64,000 nucleotides of DNA, taken from Arthrobacter ramosus. Lineage in GTDB: Bacteria; Actinomycetota; Actinomycetes; Actinomycetales; Micrococcaceae. Made by a program: the position numbers and the translations under genes. The notes below the pieces were generated by a model. The model saw nothing but the letters and a program-made list of their open reading frames with translations, had not been told where the DNA came from and ran no database searches. Location of the stretch: assembly GCF_039535095.1 (NCBI RefSeq), contig NZ_BAAAWN010000001.1:2232001-2296000 (forward strand), in the 5' to 3' direction. Each line of letters starts with the position of its first letter. The first letter of the stretch is position 1. Below, one piece after another: positions 26,803 through 35,347 of this stretch.

Positions 26803-28656
26803 GTGAAACGACTGCTTGGCTTGGGCTTCATCAGCGCACTTGCTGCGCCCGTAATGGCACTGGCCCTTGTGTCCGGTCCGGCAAGCGCCGCTGCCCCGCC
26901 GCCGACCACTTGTTCAGCCGGAGTTCCAGCTCCCACGAACACTTATCCTGGAACAACGGTTGTGGCCAATAACTTCGAATCCGGAACGCTGGCTGGGTTC
27001 ACCGTTAATACCGGAACAACCGGAACGGCAACCATCGACAACTCACAGGCCCACTCAGGCTCGTGTTCGGCCCACCTGCATGTGACCACCGACCCCGGTT
27101 CCCTGGCCAACCTGGTGACCACGCTCCCCGCAAACTCCAATGATGTTTATGCGGACGCGTGGTTCAATATCACCACCGCGGGCGTTGCAGGAAACGATGT
27201 CCCCTATTTCCGGTTCTTCTTCGACACCACAAGGTTCGTAGACATCTACCGCTACAACAGCAACGGCCAAATTTGGCTCCGGGTAACATCCTCGACGGGC
27301 TTTACTTACACCAAGCTGGTGTCCGGCTCCATTGCGTTGAATGCGTGGCGGCATGTTGGAATGCATGTCATAGCCAACGGGGCTGCGTCCACGGTTGAAG
27401 TCTGGGTTGACGGAACATCCATCTTTTCAAGCAACCAAGTCAACACGACAGCGACCACCGTGACGGCACTCCAGCTCGGTGCTGAGCATCTGACGCAAAT
27501 GGGTGACGAGTATATCGACGATCTCGTCATAAAAGTCGGAGCAGCCGCGGCCGGAGGAACGTCCGGCGCGCTTATCCCGATAGCACCGACCCGCTTCCTT
27601 GATACGCGGAATACCTCGCCTGTAGCTGGGGGCTCCGCGGTCTCCTTCCAGGTTGCCGGCGTGAACGGCATTCCGGCAAATGTCTCGGCGGTGACCTTCA
27701 ACCTCACGGTGGCCAACCCGACGTCGTTCGGATTCGTCACAGCCTACCCATCGGGAACCGCCCGTCCGAACGCTTCCAACGTGAACTACGCCAGCGGACA
27801 GATCGTCCCTAATCTGGTCACGGTTCCCGTGGGGTCGGACGGGAAGGTCACCCTTTACAACCAGTCGTCGGGATCCGCGCAACTCATCGCGGACGTCTCC
27901 GGGTACTACCTCCCGGCTGCCGCATCGGCGCCCGGGGACTTCCAAGCGCTTGCGCCAAGCAGGTTCCTTGACACCCGCAACAGCACCGCGGTAGGGCCGG
28001 GCGGCACGGTCTCCTTCCAGGTCGGCGGGGTCAATGGCATCCCGGCGACGGTCTCGGCGGTGACCTTCAACCTCACCGTGGCCAACCCGACGTCGTTCGG
28101 CTTCGTCACGGCGTACGCGTCCGGAACCGCCCGGCCGAACGCCTCAAACCTGAACTACGCCACCGGACAGATCGTCCCCAATAGTGTCACCGTGCCGGTG
28201 GGCGCGGACGGAAAAGTCACCCTCTACAACCAGTCCTCGGGAACCGCGCAACTCATTGCGGACGTCTCCGGGTACTACCTGGCCGGCACCGCAACGGCAT
28301 CGGGAACCTTCCAACCCATCGCACCAACTAGGTTCCTGGACACCCGCAACAGCACAGCGGTGGCACCGAACGGAACAGTGTCCTTCCAGGTCGGCGGTGT
28401 CAGCGGCATCCCCGCAACGGTCTCGGCAGTCACCTTCAACCTCACGGTAGCCAATCCGACGTCGTTCGGATTCGTCACAGCTTACGCATCCGGAACCACT
28501 CTGCCGAACGCCTCCAACCTGAACTACGCCACCGGACAGATTGTTCCGAACCAAGTCGTTGTACCTGTCGGAGCTGACGGAAAAGTAACCCTCTACAGCC
28601 AATCTGCCGGCACGGCACAACTCATCGCGGACGTTGCAGGTTACTACCTGCCATGA
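26803..28656 (+). CDS. Secreted protein: N-terminal jelly-roll-like domain plus three 123-residue repeats
   Basis: This 617-residue protein begins with a signal peptide (LLGLGFISALAAPVMALALV, cleavage near ASA-A). Residues ~45-250 look like a LamG/concanavalin-type beta-sandwich (NNFESGTLAGFTVNTG, AWRHVGMHVIANG, YIDDLVIKVG). From ~255 three near-identical units follow, each starting (P)TRFLDTRN and ending LIADV(S/A)GYYL. Such units are common in secreted actinobacterial proteins, often beside hydrolase domains, and may bind cell-wall or extracellular glycan. No catalytic domain is evident. The candidate SARP site upstream suggests co-regulation with the glycan operon. Confidence 0.8.
   Translation: MKRLLGLGFISALAAPVMALALVSGPASAAAPPPTTCSAGVPAPTNTYPGTTVVANNFESGTLAGFTVNTGTTGTATIDNSQAHSGSCSAHLHVTTDPGSLANLVTTLPANSNDVYADAWFNITTAGVAGNDVPYFRFFFDTTRFVDIYRYNSNGQIWLRVTSSTGFTYTKLVSGSIALNAWRHVGMHVIANGAASTVEVWVDGTSIFSSNQVNTTATTVTALQLGAEHLTQMGDEYIDDLVIKVGAAAAGGTSGALIPIAPTRFLDTRNTSPVAGGSAVSFQVAGVNGIPANVSAVTFNLTVANPTSFGFVTAYPSGTARPNASNVNYASGQIVPNLVTVPVGSDGKVTLYNQSSGSAQLIADVSGYYLPAAASAPGDFQALAPSRFLDTRNSTAVGPGGTVSFQVGGVNGIPATVSAVTFNLTVANPTSFGFVTAYASGTARPNASNLNYATGQIVPNSVTVPVGADGKVTLYNQSSGTAQLIADVSGYYLAGTATASGTFQPIAPTRFLDTRNSTAVAPNGTVSFQVGGVSGIPATVSAVTFNLTVANPTSFGFVTAYASGTTLPNASNLNYATGQIVPNQVVVPVGADGKVTLYSQSAGTAQLIADVAGYYLP
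27571..28653 (+). repeat. Three tandem 369-bp coding repeats
   Basis: The RFLDTRN codons begin at 27592, 27961 and 28330, giving an exact period of 369 bases (123 codons). DNA identity between units is high (for example GTGGCCAACCCGACGTCGTT in two of them). All three stay in frame. Confidence 0.85.
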
Positions 28657-28679
28657 ATCAATAGGCATTTCAACAGGCA

Positions 28680-28720
28680 TGGATCGGCGGCTCCTGGTTT
28701 AGTCCGGGGCCGCCGATCCA
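28680..28720 (+). terminator. Terminator-like hairpin after the secreted repeat protein
   Basis: TGGATCGGCGGC (28680-28691) pairs with GCCGCCGATCCA (28709-28720) as a 12-bp perfect stem with a 17-base loop. It lies 24 bases after the stop codon. No T-run follows. Confidence 0.6.
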
Positions 28721-28879
28721 CGTAGTAGCCTTTCGGCGGTCAGGGTCGCTCAGCGTTAGCTGAGGCGGTCGCACCTCGTATGATGAGGTTGCGTCAGTCG
28801 GACCAGGCATGTGGCCGAGGCCGGCCCGGGTTGCCTGGAGGACGCAGGATTTGTCGGGTTGAAGAAGCGAGGTGAAACC

Positions 28880-30172
28880 GTGCCGGATGGCCGTATTACT
28901 GGAGACAGCGATGCTCTTGTAGCTGGCCGGTACAGGCTGGGAACCTTGATCGGCCGCGGCGCGACGGCGTCGGTGTACCGGGCGCAGGATGAGAGGCTAG
29001 GCCGCGACGTGGCACTCAAGCTCTTTGCTCCCCTGCTGGGCGGGCCGGATGAGCTTGCCCGGCATGAAAACGAGATGCGGCTCCTGGCGACATTCAACCA
29101 TCCGTCACTCGTCACTCTCTTCGACGCCGGTACCGACCATCGGGATCCGGAGCATGCCCGGACATTCCTCACCATGGAACTGATTCACGGTCCGGACCTG
29201 TATGCCAGATTGCGGGGCCGACCGCTGGCGCCCCAGGACGTAGCCCACATCGGGGCGGATCTGGCTTCGGCCCTGGAATACGTCCATGGGCGTGGGATCA
29301 TCCACCGCGATATCAAGCCCGCGAATGTCCTCTTGGCTGATGCCCCCGCAGGATCCCCCATCCGGCCCAAACTCACCGACTTTGGAATCGCCCGCATCAT
29401 CGAGGGAACGCGCCTGACCGCAACTGGCACCATGGTGGGAACCGCCGCATACCTGAGCCCGGAACAGGCCACCGGCTCTGTCCTCGGACCGTCAAGCGAT
29501 ATCTACTCCCTCGGACTTCTCCTCCTCGAATGCCTGACCGCAAAGCTCGAATACCCGGGAACGAGCGTGGAGTCGGCCGTTGCGAGGCTCCACCGCCCAC
29601 CCCGTGTACCGGAGGACCTTGGGACGCGGTGGGTTGACCTCCTCACCGCCATGACATCGACTGAGCCTTCTGCACGGCCCGGCGCACTAGAGGTTGAGCA
29701 AGCACTTCGGAGTGCCTTCAGTTCCGGCGTCCCTGCGGCGACGCCCGTTGGCGCCAACGGAGCCACGCAGACCCTTCCCCGCATGCCCGACCGCCCGCCC
29801 CGCACAGCCAAGGCAACCATCCAGATGCAAGTGCAGCCCGCGGCAATGGCGGGCGTAATCGCGGGCGGTGGCGCCGTCGTCGGGCCGGCCGTACGAAACA
29901 GGCGCCAATGGCGAGGGAAACCGGCAAGCCGCGCGCGCAGATCGGCGTGGGCTGTCGGCGCCGCACTCCTTACGACCGCTCTGGTGATCATTGGTGTGAG
30001 CGCCTTCCAGCCGCCTGCTCCCGCCGCCCCGGACCCGTCCGTCTCGGCAACGCCCAGCACCCAAACGCCAACGCCCTCGCCGGGCGTTGAGACATCTCCG
30101 CCGGTTGCGCCGGTTCCTTTAGCACCGGCGCCAGGACGCCACAAGAGCAACGGCAAGGGCAATGGCGGTTAG
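28880..30172 (+). CDS. Membrane-anchored serine/threonine protein kinase
   Basis: This ~430-residue protein has a Hanks-type kinase domain in residues ~15-275: glycine loop LIGRGATASVYRA, VALKLF lysine, catalytic loop IIHRDIKPANVLL, DFGIAR metal site, and the activation loop GTAAYLSPEQA. A ~100-residue linker follows, then one membrane helix (AVGAALLTTALVIIGVSAF) and a short Pro/Thr-rich exterior tail without PASTA repeats. GTG 28880 has GAGG upstream. No phosphatase or substrate gene is adjacent. The missing sensor domain makes its signal unclear. Confidence 0.88.
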   Translation: MPDGRITGDSDALVAGRYRLGTLIGRGATASVYRAQDERLGRDVALKLFAPLLGGPDELARHENEMRLLATFNHPSLVTLFDAGTDHRDPEHARTFLTMELIHGPDLYARLRGRPLAPQDVAHIGADLASALEYVHGRGIIHRDIKPANVLLADAPAGSPIRPKLTDFGIARIIEGTRLTATGTMVGTAAYLSPEQATGSVLGPSSDIYSLGLLLLECLTAKLEYPGTSVESAVARLHRPPRVPEDLGTRWVDLLTAMTSTEPSARPGALEVEQALRSAFSSGVPAATPVGANGATQTLPRMPDRPPRTAKATIQMQVQPAAMAGVIAGGGAVVGPAVRNRRQWRGKPASRARRSAWAVGAALLTTALVIIGVSAFQPPAPAAPDPSVSATPSTQTPTPSPGVETSPPVAPVPLAPAPGRHKSNGKGNGG

Positions 30173-30196
30173 GAACCGGCGCTGAGCTGACAAAAG

Positions 30197-30535
30197 CTAG
30201 CTTTGCGGGTCGTACATGAACTCGCGGAGCTCCTGCGGGCATCGGCAAGCCACCGCGATCTTCCTCGCCCACTCGACCGCGTCCCCGCGCGTCGGCAGCT
30301 CCAGCACGGTGAACCCACCCTTGATTTCGGAGCCCGGATAGATATCGGTGCTCACCGAGCCGTCGGCGGAAACCAGCACGGGATCGGTTTCCTCCTCGAT
30401 CCCGCCGCCGAAGACGTAGGCGCCTGCCGCCTTCGCCTCCTCGATCACAGCGTGGGCTTCGGCGGAAACGATAGGGAGCTCCTCGTCGGTGATCATCATG
30501 GCTTCGCTCGGGAAGGAGATGAGGTATTTGGTCAT
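30197..30535 (-). CDS. YCII/DGPF-type small protein
   Basis: This 112-residue protein from ATG 30535 (AAGGA-like site absent, spacing weak) has the YCII-related dimeric alpha-beta barrel pattern: MTKYLISFPSEAM at the N-terminus, KAAGAYVFGGG in the middle, and GFTVLELPTRGDAVEWARKI near the end. DGPF/YCII proteins are small enzymes or chaperone-like proteins of mostly unknown role, some encoded beside ECF sigma factors. None is nearby here. The start at 30571 is less likely because the family begins at M(T)KY. Confidence 0.7.
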   Translation of the reverse strand: MTKYLISFPSEAMMITDEELPIVSAEAHAVIEEAKAAGAYVFGGGIEEETDPVLVSADGSVSTDIYPGSEIKGGFTVLELPTRGDAVEWARKIAVACRCPQELREFMYDPQS

Positions 30536-30587
30536 GCCTCGATGGTCCCCCACGGACGGGCCGGACGGCAACGACTTCCTGCCGTTG

Positions 30588-30845
30588 CTAGATTCCGCCG
30601 TCGCGGGTGTCCCTCGTCACGATGCGGTCCCCCGTGACCGGGTCCACTGTGGCGCGGCTTTCGCTGATTCGGCGGGCCCGGCGCGGGCCGAACACGAAGA
30701 GGGAAACGATCAAGCCGATGACGCCGACGACCATGAGGATATAGCCGACCATATGGAGATCGATGAATGACACGACATCTCCAGGGATGGCGAAGGCCAG
30801 AATAGCGCCGATCGCGATAAGGAAGATGGATGATCCGATACCCAC
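30588..30845 (-). CDS. DUF6458-like small membrane protein
   Basis: The GTG at 30845 follows AGGAGG seven bases upstream. The 85-residue product has two membrane helices (VGIGSSIFLIAIGAILAFAI; DLHMVGYILMVVGVIGLIVS) and a basic cytoplasmic tail with TVDPVTGDRIV. It resembles the two-helix actinobacterial family DUF6458, whose function is unknown. Confidence 0.65.
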   Translation of the reverse strand: MGIGSSIFLIAIGAILAFAIPGDVVSFIDLHMVGYILMVVGVIGLIVSLFVFGPRRARRISESRATVDPVTGDRIVTRDTRDGGI

Positions 30846-31066
30846 TGCTGTACCTCCTGCTGAACCGCGGACCCGGCGGTGGCGGGTATTACTAAGGTTA
30901 CTTGGCATCGCCAAAGCTACACGTCAGCACCTCATCCGGCAACCACGCGCCGCCGATCCGGCACCTGGGCGGCACAAAAAGCAAAACACTAAGGGTGCTT
31001 TGCTTTTTGTTGACCTCCGGGTACGGTCGATGAAGGACCATATGTCTCTATTGGGGAGGTCAGCGA

Positions 31067-31408
31067 ATGGCAGGAAAGTTTGAACTGTTTGTCGATACCC
31101 GGGAACGCTATCGGTTCCGGCTGAAGGCAGCGGACGGGACTGTCATGGCGGTCTCGAAGGATTTTGAGACCAAGCGCGCCGCAGTGGTGGGAATCCGCGA
31201 AGTGCGGGCGTGCGCGGGGATGGGACTGATCACTGACCTGTGTCCGAGCCAGCCGGCAGCATCCGGACCAGCACCGGAAATCTCCCCGCCGGCCCTGGCC
31301 GAAGAGGGGCCGGCCCGGGTCCGGAATTGGCTGGGCCGAACCTCTATCGTCCGTAGGCGCGGCCACAAAGCCCTGACGTCCAAGCGCTGGCTGAACCTGG
31401 TCAAATAG
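31067..31408 (+). CDS. DUF1508 (YegP-like) domain protein, copy 2
   Basis: This 113-residue protein begins with MAGKFELFVDTRERYRFRLK and continues VMAVSKDFETK and EVRACAGMGLITDLCPS, closely parallel to the product of 2258-2605 (…ECAGMGLVTDLCPA). The shared extension past the YegP unit, including (C)AGMGL(V/I)TDLCP, shows that the two are recent paralogues. The tail is basic and different. The ATG lies after GGGGAGG. The last codons with the stop are triplicated (see the repeat). Confidence 0.75.
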   Translation: MAGKFELFVDTRERYRFRLKAADGTVMAVSKDFETKRAAVVGIREVRACAGMGLITDLCPSQPAASGPAPEISPPALAEEGPARVRNWLGRTSIVRRRGHKALTSKRWLNLVK

Positions 31409-31438
31409 AACCTGGTCAAATAGGGCCTGGTCAAATAG
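31394..31438 (+). repeat. Three tandem 15-bp repeats each ending in a stop codon
   Basis: AACCTGGTCAAATAG occurs at 31394-31408 and 31409-31423, then GGCCTGGTCAAATAG at 31424-31438. The unit is 15 bases, so all three TAG stops are in the same frame as the DUF1508 gene. It looks like a short tandem duplication of the gene end. Confidence 0.9.
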
Positions 31439-31451
31439 CGCCGGACCGCAG

Positions 31452-31484
31452 AAATGGCCGGGACTCAAAGAGTCCCGGCCATTT
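31452..31484. terminator. Bidirectional terminator hairpin
   Basis: AAATGGCCGGGACTC (31452-31466) pairs perfectly with GAGTCCCGGCCATTT (31470-31484), giving a 15-bp stem with an AAA loop. A/T ends on both sides suit termination in both directions between the convergent DUF1508 and deaminase genes. Confidence 0.85.
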
Positions 31485-31493
31485 CCATCGCGC

Positions 31494-31946
31494 TTAGTAC
31501 GGCTTGATGGCTTCTGGCGGCTGGGTGGCCCATTCGGTCTCGGTAGCCCGCATCCAGGGATAAGGCAGGAGCTCCCCTAGGCCGACAGTTCCAACCTCTC
31601 CCCCGGCATCAACCAGGACAGTTGCCTCGGCCCCATAGTTCCGAAGCAACTCCCGGCAAACGCCGCAAGGATTGGTGACTTGGGGTTCGCCGTGTTCGTC
31701 CATGCTGACTGCGACGGAGGACTGGATGGAGGCTTCCTGCGCAATGCGGGCGTTGGCGAGGGCGCTGGATTCGGCGCAGACGTTGATTCGTTTCGAGCCG
31801 ATGTGGAGGCCGAGGTAGATCGCCCCGGAGGCGCCCCGCTTGGCGGCGGCCACCCGGTGGTTCTCACTGTGATGAGCCGTGAGGAACAATTGACGGGCCG
31901 CGGTGTAGAGCTCCACATCGGACTGACTGAGGTCAAACGAGATCAT
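31494..31946 (-). CDS. Cytidine deaminase-like zinc hydrolase
   Basis: This ~150-residue protein has the two zinc motifs of the cytidine deaminase superfamily: VCAESSALANA (Cys ligand and catalytic Glu) and NPCGVCRELL (two Cys ligands). Cytidine or blasticidin-type deamination is expected. The ATG 31946 starts just after the stop of the truncated MFS reading frame, with AGGAA overlapping it, so the two were once one transcript. The gene itself looks intact but may have lost its promoter with the upstream deletion. Confidence 0.8.
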   Translation of the reverse strand: MISFDLSQSDVELYTAARQLFLTAHHSENHRVAAAKRGASGAIYLGLHIGSKRINVCAESSALANARIAQEASIQSSVAVSMDEHGEPQVTNPCGVCRELLRNYGAEATVLVDAGGEVGTVGLGELLPYPWMRATETEWATQPPEAIKPY

Positions 31947-31950
31947 ATTC

Positions 31951-32112
31951 CTAGCTTCCAATGAAGATGCCATTCTTCTGCCGTGCGAGCACGTAGAACA
32001 CAATGCTCAACACGGACAGGACGGCAACGTAAACCGGGAAAATCCACGATGCATTCATGGACTGGAGCCAGACCAGGAGGTAGGAAGCCGTGCCGCCGAA
32101 GATCGCGACGCC
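31951..32112 (-). pseudogene. MFS transporter, C-terminal fragment
   Basis: Reading the minus strand from about 32112 gives VAIFGGTASYLLVWLQSMNA, then SWIFPVYVAVLSVLSIVFYV and a stop at 31953-31951. FGG(T)xxYxxxWL followed by one helix is the ending of MHS-type MFS permeases. About 400 N-terminal residues are missing. The upstream side runs straight into an aldehyde dehydrogenase fragment on the plus strand. Confidence 0.7.
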
Positions 32113-33195
32113 AACACCGGCGAAGTACTTCCCAGCGGCCTCCCCGACACCACCATCACCACCCGGCGCGAGCCGCTCGGCGTCGTCGGGCTCATCACCC
32201 CCTGGAACTTCCCCATCGCCATCCCGGCATGGAAGGCCGCCCCCGCACTCATCAGCGGTAACGCGGTGGTCATCAAGCCGGCCGAACTCACCCCGCTCTC
32301 CGCGACGCACCTTGCCCACGCCCTGCAGGACGCCGGACTTCCCGCCGGAGTATTCATCGTGGTCCCCGGCAAGGGCCGCGTGGTCGGAGACGCTTTGGCA
32401 CGCGATCCCCGCATCGCCGGGCTGTCCTTCACCGGATCCACCAAAGTGGGGCTCGGACTCCAGGAAATCCTGAATGCGCGCCGCGCCCGCGTCCAGCTCG
32501 AAATGGGCGGCAAGAACGGCGTCCTGGTCCTCGACGACGCCAATCCGCAGAAGGCCGCCGCGGTAGTCGCAGCCGGCGCGTTCGGACTCACGGGCCAGGC
32601 GTGCACCGCAACGTCCCGCGTCTACGTCACCCCAGGCGTCCGCGATGCCTTCCTCGACGCCCTCGTCGCCGAGGCGGCTAAGTACACCGCCGGTGACGGG
32701 CTCGACGGCGCCAAGATGGGTGCCGTGGTGAGCAGCCAGCAGTTCGAGCAGGACCAGGCAGCGGTGCGCACCGCCGTCGAACGCGGCGCCACCCTCCTTC
32801 ACGGAGAGTACGACGGCGACCCCTCCGGTGCGTTGCTCTTCCCGGCCGCTGTCCTCACCGATATTCCGTTGGACGACGCCGCGGTGACCGAGGAAATCTT
32901 CGGTCCGGTGGTCGCGGTCCTGGAGGTCCCCGATTACGAGGCCGGACTCGCCGCGATCAACGACTCCCGCTACGGCCTCACCGCAGGGATCTGCACCGAC
33001 TCCTTGGCCCTGGCCACGGACTTCGCCGCGCGGGCGCAGGCAGGAGTGATCAAGGTCAACCGCCCCACGGCGGGCCTGGATTTAAACGTGCCGTTCGGTG
33101 GCGTGAAGGACTCCTCCACGAACACCTTCCGCGAGCAGGGCAAGTCGGCACTGGACTTCTTCACCTGGGGCAAGACCGTTTACACCGGTGTGTAG
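32113..33195 (+). pseudogene. Aldehyde dehydrogenase lacking its N-terminus
   Basis: The plus frame opens with GEVLPSGLPDTTITTRREPL and continues LGVVGLITPWNFPIAIPAWK, which normally begins at about residue 120-150 of NAD(P)-dependent aldehyde dehydrogenases. FTGSTKVGLGLQ, the general-base Glu (LEMGGKNGV) and the catalytic Cys (GLTGQACTATSR) are present. The sequence resembles 2,5-dioxovalerate/glutarate-semialdehyde types. No start codon or ribosome site occurs at the junction near 32112-32122. An internal start at 32266 would lose half of the NAD domain. The ferredoxin gene follows six bases after the stop. Confidence 0.75.
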
Positions 33196-33201
33196 CGCGT
33201 C

Positions 33202-33519
33202 ATGACCTACGTGATCGCGCAGCCCTGCGTGGACGTCAAGGACAAAGCCTGCATCGACGAATGCCCCGTGGATTGCATCTAAGAAGGCGAACGCTCGCTC
33301 TACATCCACCCGTCCGAATGTGTGGACTGCGGCGCCTGCGATCCCGTCTGCCCGGTCGAGGCGATCTACTACTCGGACGACGTTCCGGATGAGTGGACGG
33401 ATTACGTCCGGGCCAACGTCGAGTTCTTCGAGGAGATCGGATCCCCGCAAGGAGCATCGGCGCTGGGGAACCTCGGGCGGGACCATCCGGTAGTTGCGGC
33501 GGCAACAGTTCCGGGCTGA
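33202..33519 (+). pseudogene. fdxA: 7Fe-type ferredoxin with nonsense codon 27
   Basis: Frame 33202-33519 encodes a 105-residue FdxA-type ferredoxin: MTYVIAQPCVDVKDKACIDE, then CPVDCI, a TAA at 33280-33282, [20 protein letters not shown] and PVCPVEAI. In relatives the interrupted residue is Tyr (CPVDCIYEG), so TAC or TAT became TAA by one base. All cluster-binding cysteines remain in the frame. It is adjacent to the truncated aldehyde dehydrogenase, suggesting that both lost function together. Downstream restart is unlikely, since the early cysteines would be lost. Confidence 0.85.
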
Positions 33520-33521
33520 TG

Positions 33522-33833
33522 TTAAGGGGCCGGCCTGGCCTGGATCGCCTGTCGAAGCGACTCCAGGCTGGGCAGGCCCGAGAGGCCCCCGGCCGTACGG
33601 TAGACGCGACACGTCATGGCTGGTTCTGCCATCGAGGGGAAGAGGTCAATTCCGTCCACCATGAATGTCGGGGATCCGTGGAATCCGGAGGCTTCGGCCT
33701 CTTCGTCGGTCGTGATCTGCCTGACCTCAATCAAGGCCGGGTCGTTCCCTTCCAGTTCCGCAGCCCGGGAGAACAGTTCCCGGGCCGCAGAGCTATGCGG
33801 ACAGTCTTGGATGGTGAGCAATTCGAAGTCCAT
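33522..33833 (-). CDS. Thioredoxin-like small protein
   Basis: This 103-residue protein has a thioredoxin-like outline: FELLTIQDCPHSSAARELF with a CPHS motif in place of CxxC, GSPTFMVDG as the cis-Pro strand, and a late CRVY motif. Similar actinobacterial proteins carry GSPTxxV(N/D)G and C(R/L)xY, and are called thioredoxin family proteins of unknown role. The single N-terminal Cys and the later Cys could form a redox pair. It ends two bases after the ferredoxin frame on the other strand. Confidence 0.65.
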   Translation of the reverse strand: MDFELLTIQDCPHSSAARELFSRAAELEGNDPALIEVRQITTDEEAEASGFHGSPTFMVDGIDLFPSMAEPAMTCRVYRTAGGLSGLPSLESLRQAIQARPAP

Positions 33834-33864
33834 GGCCCCATTATCCGGCTCCGTGCCGTATAGA

Positions 33865-34872
33865 TCACAGCAGGTCGGCGTGATGCTCTGCTACGACGTT
33901 CGGGTGGGCCCGAAGCCGGTAGCGGAGGGCGTTGTCCCCGTAGGTTTCCAGAATCGGACTGTTCGTCGGGTCAACCGACAAGCCGCGCGCTTTTGCCTGG
34001 AACTCCGGACTGACGGCAAGCTGCGGCATGGTCGCGTCAAGTGCAGGATTGTAGAAGAAGGGAAGGGAGATCCGGTCCGTGCCTCGAAGCGGCGAGATGA
34101 CCCGGTGCAGGGTCGCCTTGAGGTAGCCGTTGGTGGCCAGTTCCAGCATTTCGCCGATATTGACCACGAAAGTCCCCGGTACTTGGGGCGCGTCGATCCA
34201 CTTCCCTTGGTACTCCACCTGGAGACCCCCCTTGCCGGGCTCAACCAGGAGTAGCGTGAGCACTCCCCCGTCACGGTGGGACCCCACGCCCTGCTTGGGT
34301 TCCGGATTCGACTCCCCCGGATATCTCACGATCTTGAGAACAGGGAAAGCCCGTGCGGCGAATGCTGCGTCAAAGGTGTCCTCGGGCGCTCCGAGGGAAA
34401 CGGCCAGAGCCCTCAGCAAGGCCAGCGAGACGGTGCTCAGCCGTTCGGTCCATTCCGAGACAATTTCCCGCATTTCCGGCAGCGCGGCCGGCCACAGGTT
34501 AGGCCCCTCCAGGCGCCAATATTCCGCGACCCCCGGGCCTGGCTCAACGGCGTCCCGCTCGACGCCGATGTCGATCTGCTCCCGCCAGTCGATCCCGCCG
34601 TCCGTAAGCTCGCCGCCAACGCGGGTGTAGCCGCGGAACTGGGGGCTGTGGACATTCTCGATCGCGAGCTTTTCTTCTTCCGGCAGCTCAAAGAAGCGCC
34701 GCGACACCTCGAGAATGGCGTCCGTCAAGTCCTGCGGGATGCCGTGGCCGGCGAGGTAGAGGAAGCCGACCTCATGCATGGCAGCGCGCAGTTCGTCACG
34801 GAATCGGGCGGCCTCCGCCGGGCCTGCGTCCAGACGGGAGAAATCGATTACGGGCAATGTATCGAGTGTCAA
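33865..34872 (-). CDS. 2-oxoglutarate/Fe(II) oxygenase, isopenicillin N synthase-like
   Basis: This 335-residue protein is a non-haem iron oxygenase. The N-terminal domain has PVIDFSRLD and FLYLAGHGIPQDL. The iron site is HRD (VGSHRDGGVLTLLL) with a distal His (LKATLHRVISPLRGTDRISL), and the Arg after it binds 2-oxoglutarate in an R-x-S motif. TTG 34872 is chosen because AAAGGA lies upstream and the protein then begins at LDTLPVIDF. The substrate is unknown; the gene stands alone. Confidence 0.83.
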   Translation of the reverse strand: MTLDTLPVIDFSRLDAGPAEAARFRDELRAAMHEVGFLYLAGHGIPQDLTDAILEVSRRFFELPEEEKLAIENVHSPQFRGYTRVGGELTDGGIDWREQIDIGVERDAVEPGPGVAEYWRLEGPNLWPAALPEMREIVSEWTERLSTVSLALLRALAVSLGAPEDTFDAAFAARAFPVLKIVRYPGESNPEPKQGVGSHRDGGVLTLLLVEPGKGGLQVEYQGKWIDAPQVPGTFVVNIGEMLELATNGYLKATLHRVISPLRGTDRISLPFFYNPALDATMPQLAVSPEFQAKARGLSVDPTNSPILETYGDNALRYRLRAHPNVVAEHHADLL

Positions 34873-34925
34873 TGCACTTTGTCCTTTCGTCGAATGTCGC
34901 AAGCGTGCGCATTGTCCGTTTAGCT

Positions 34926-35273
34926 TCAGCCCGGCTGTTTGGGATGCCACACACCGAAACGGTTGCCGTGCGGGTCCAGGAGGTGCGCAAACTCGATCGT
35001 GCCGTTGTCAACGAACGGGATGGCCACGCTCGCACCGAGCGACTCGGCCCTGGCGATCGCGGCTTTCACATCGTCGACTTGCACGTAGAAGATTGCCCAC
35101 GACGTTCCCTCGGGCGAGGACGTGTCCCACAGCCCACCCTGGTCGCCATTCACCATCTGGTAGCTGGCAGGCGAGGACTCACCGAAAGTCCAGTCGAAGA
35201 GTGGGCCGTAAAAGGCCCGCGCGCTCTCGGGATCGGGAGAACCGATTTCGAAGTAGTTCACTATGGAGGCCAT
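34926..35273 (-). CDS. VOC-family (glyoxalase/bleomycin resistance-like) protein
   Basis: This 115-residue protein from ATG 35273 (GGAAAGG upstream) has two beta-alpha-beta-beta-beta units: IVNYFEIGSPDPESARAFYG and FYVQVDDVKAAIARAESLGA, ending HLLDPHGNRFGVWHP. Such vicinal-oxygen-chelate proteins act as lyases, isomerases or binding proteins. The metal ligands are not certain. The neighbours are other small stand-alone enzymes. Confidence 0.82.
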   Translation of the reverse strand: MASIVNYFEIGSPDPESARAFYGPLFDWTFGESSPASYQMVNGDQGGLWDTSSPEGTSWAIFYVQVDDVKAAIARAESLGASVAIPFVDNGTIEFAHLLDPHGNRFGVWHPKQPG

Positions 35274-35307
35274 GACTTTTTCCTTTCCACTTCCGCCGCT
35301 GATAGAC

Positions 35308-35340
35308 GAAGGCCGCCCCCGAGACCTGGGGGCGGCCTTC
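35308..35340 (-). terminator. Strong GC hairpin terminator
   Basis: GAAGGCCGCCCCC (35308-35320) pairs with GGGGGCGGCCTTC (35328-35340) as a perfect 13-bp stem with a 7-base loop. It sits just past the stop of the gene at 35348-35644. Confidence 0.8.
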
Positions 35341-35347
35341 CGAATAA

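Noticed and set aside
27571..28653. CRISPR array or phage-type repeats at the 369-bp repeats
   Set aside because: The repeats are in-frame protein domains with a 123-codon period, not spacer-separated short repeats.
28811..28879. ATG start at 28811 for the Ser/Thr kinase
   Set aside because: It adds residues before the kinase domain without a ribosome site, whereas GTG 28880 has GAGG upstream.
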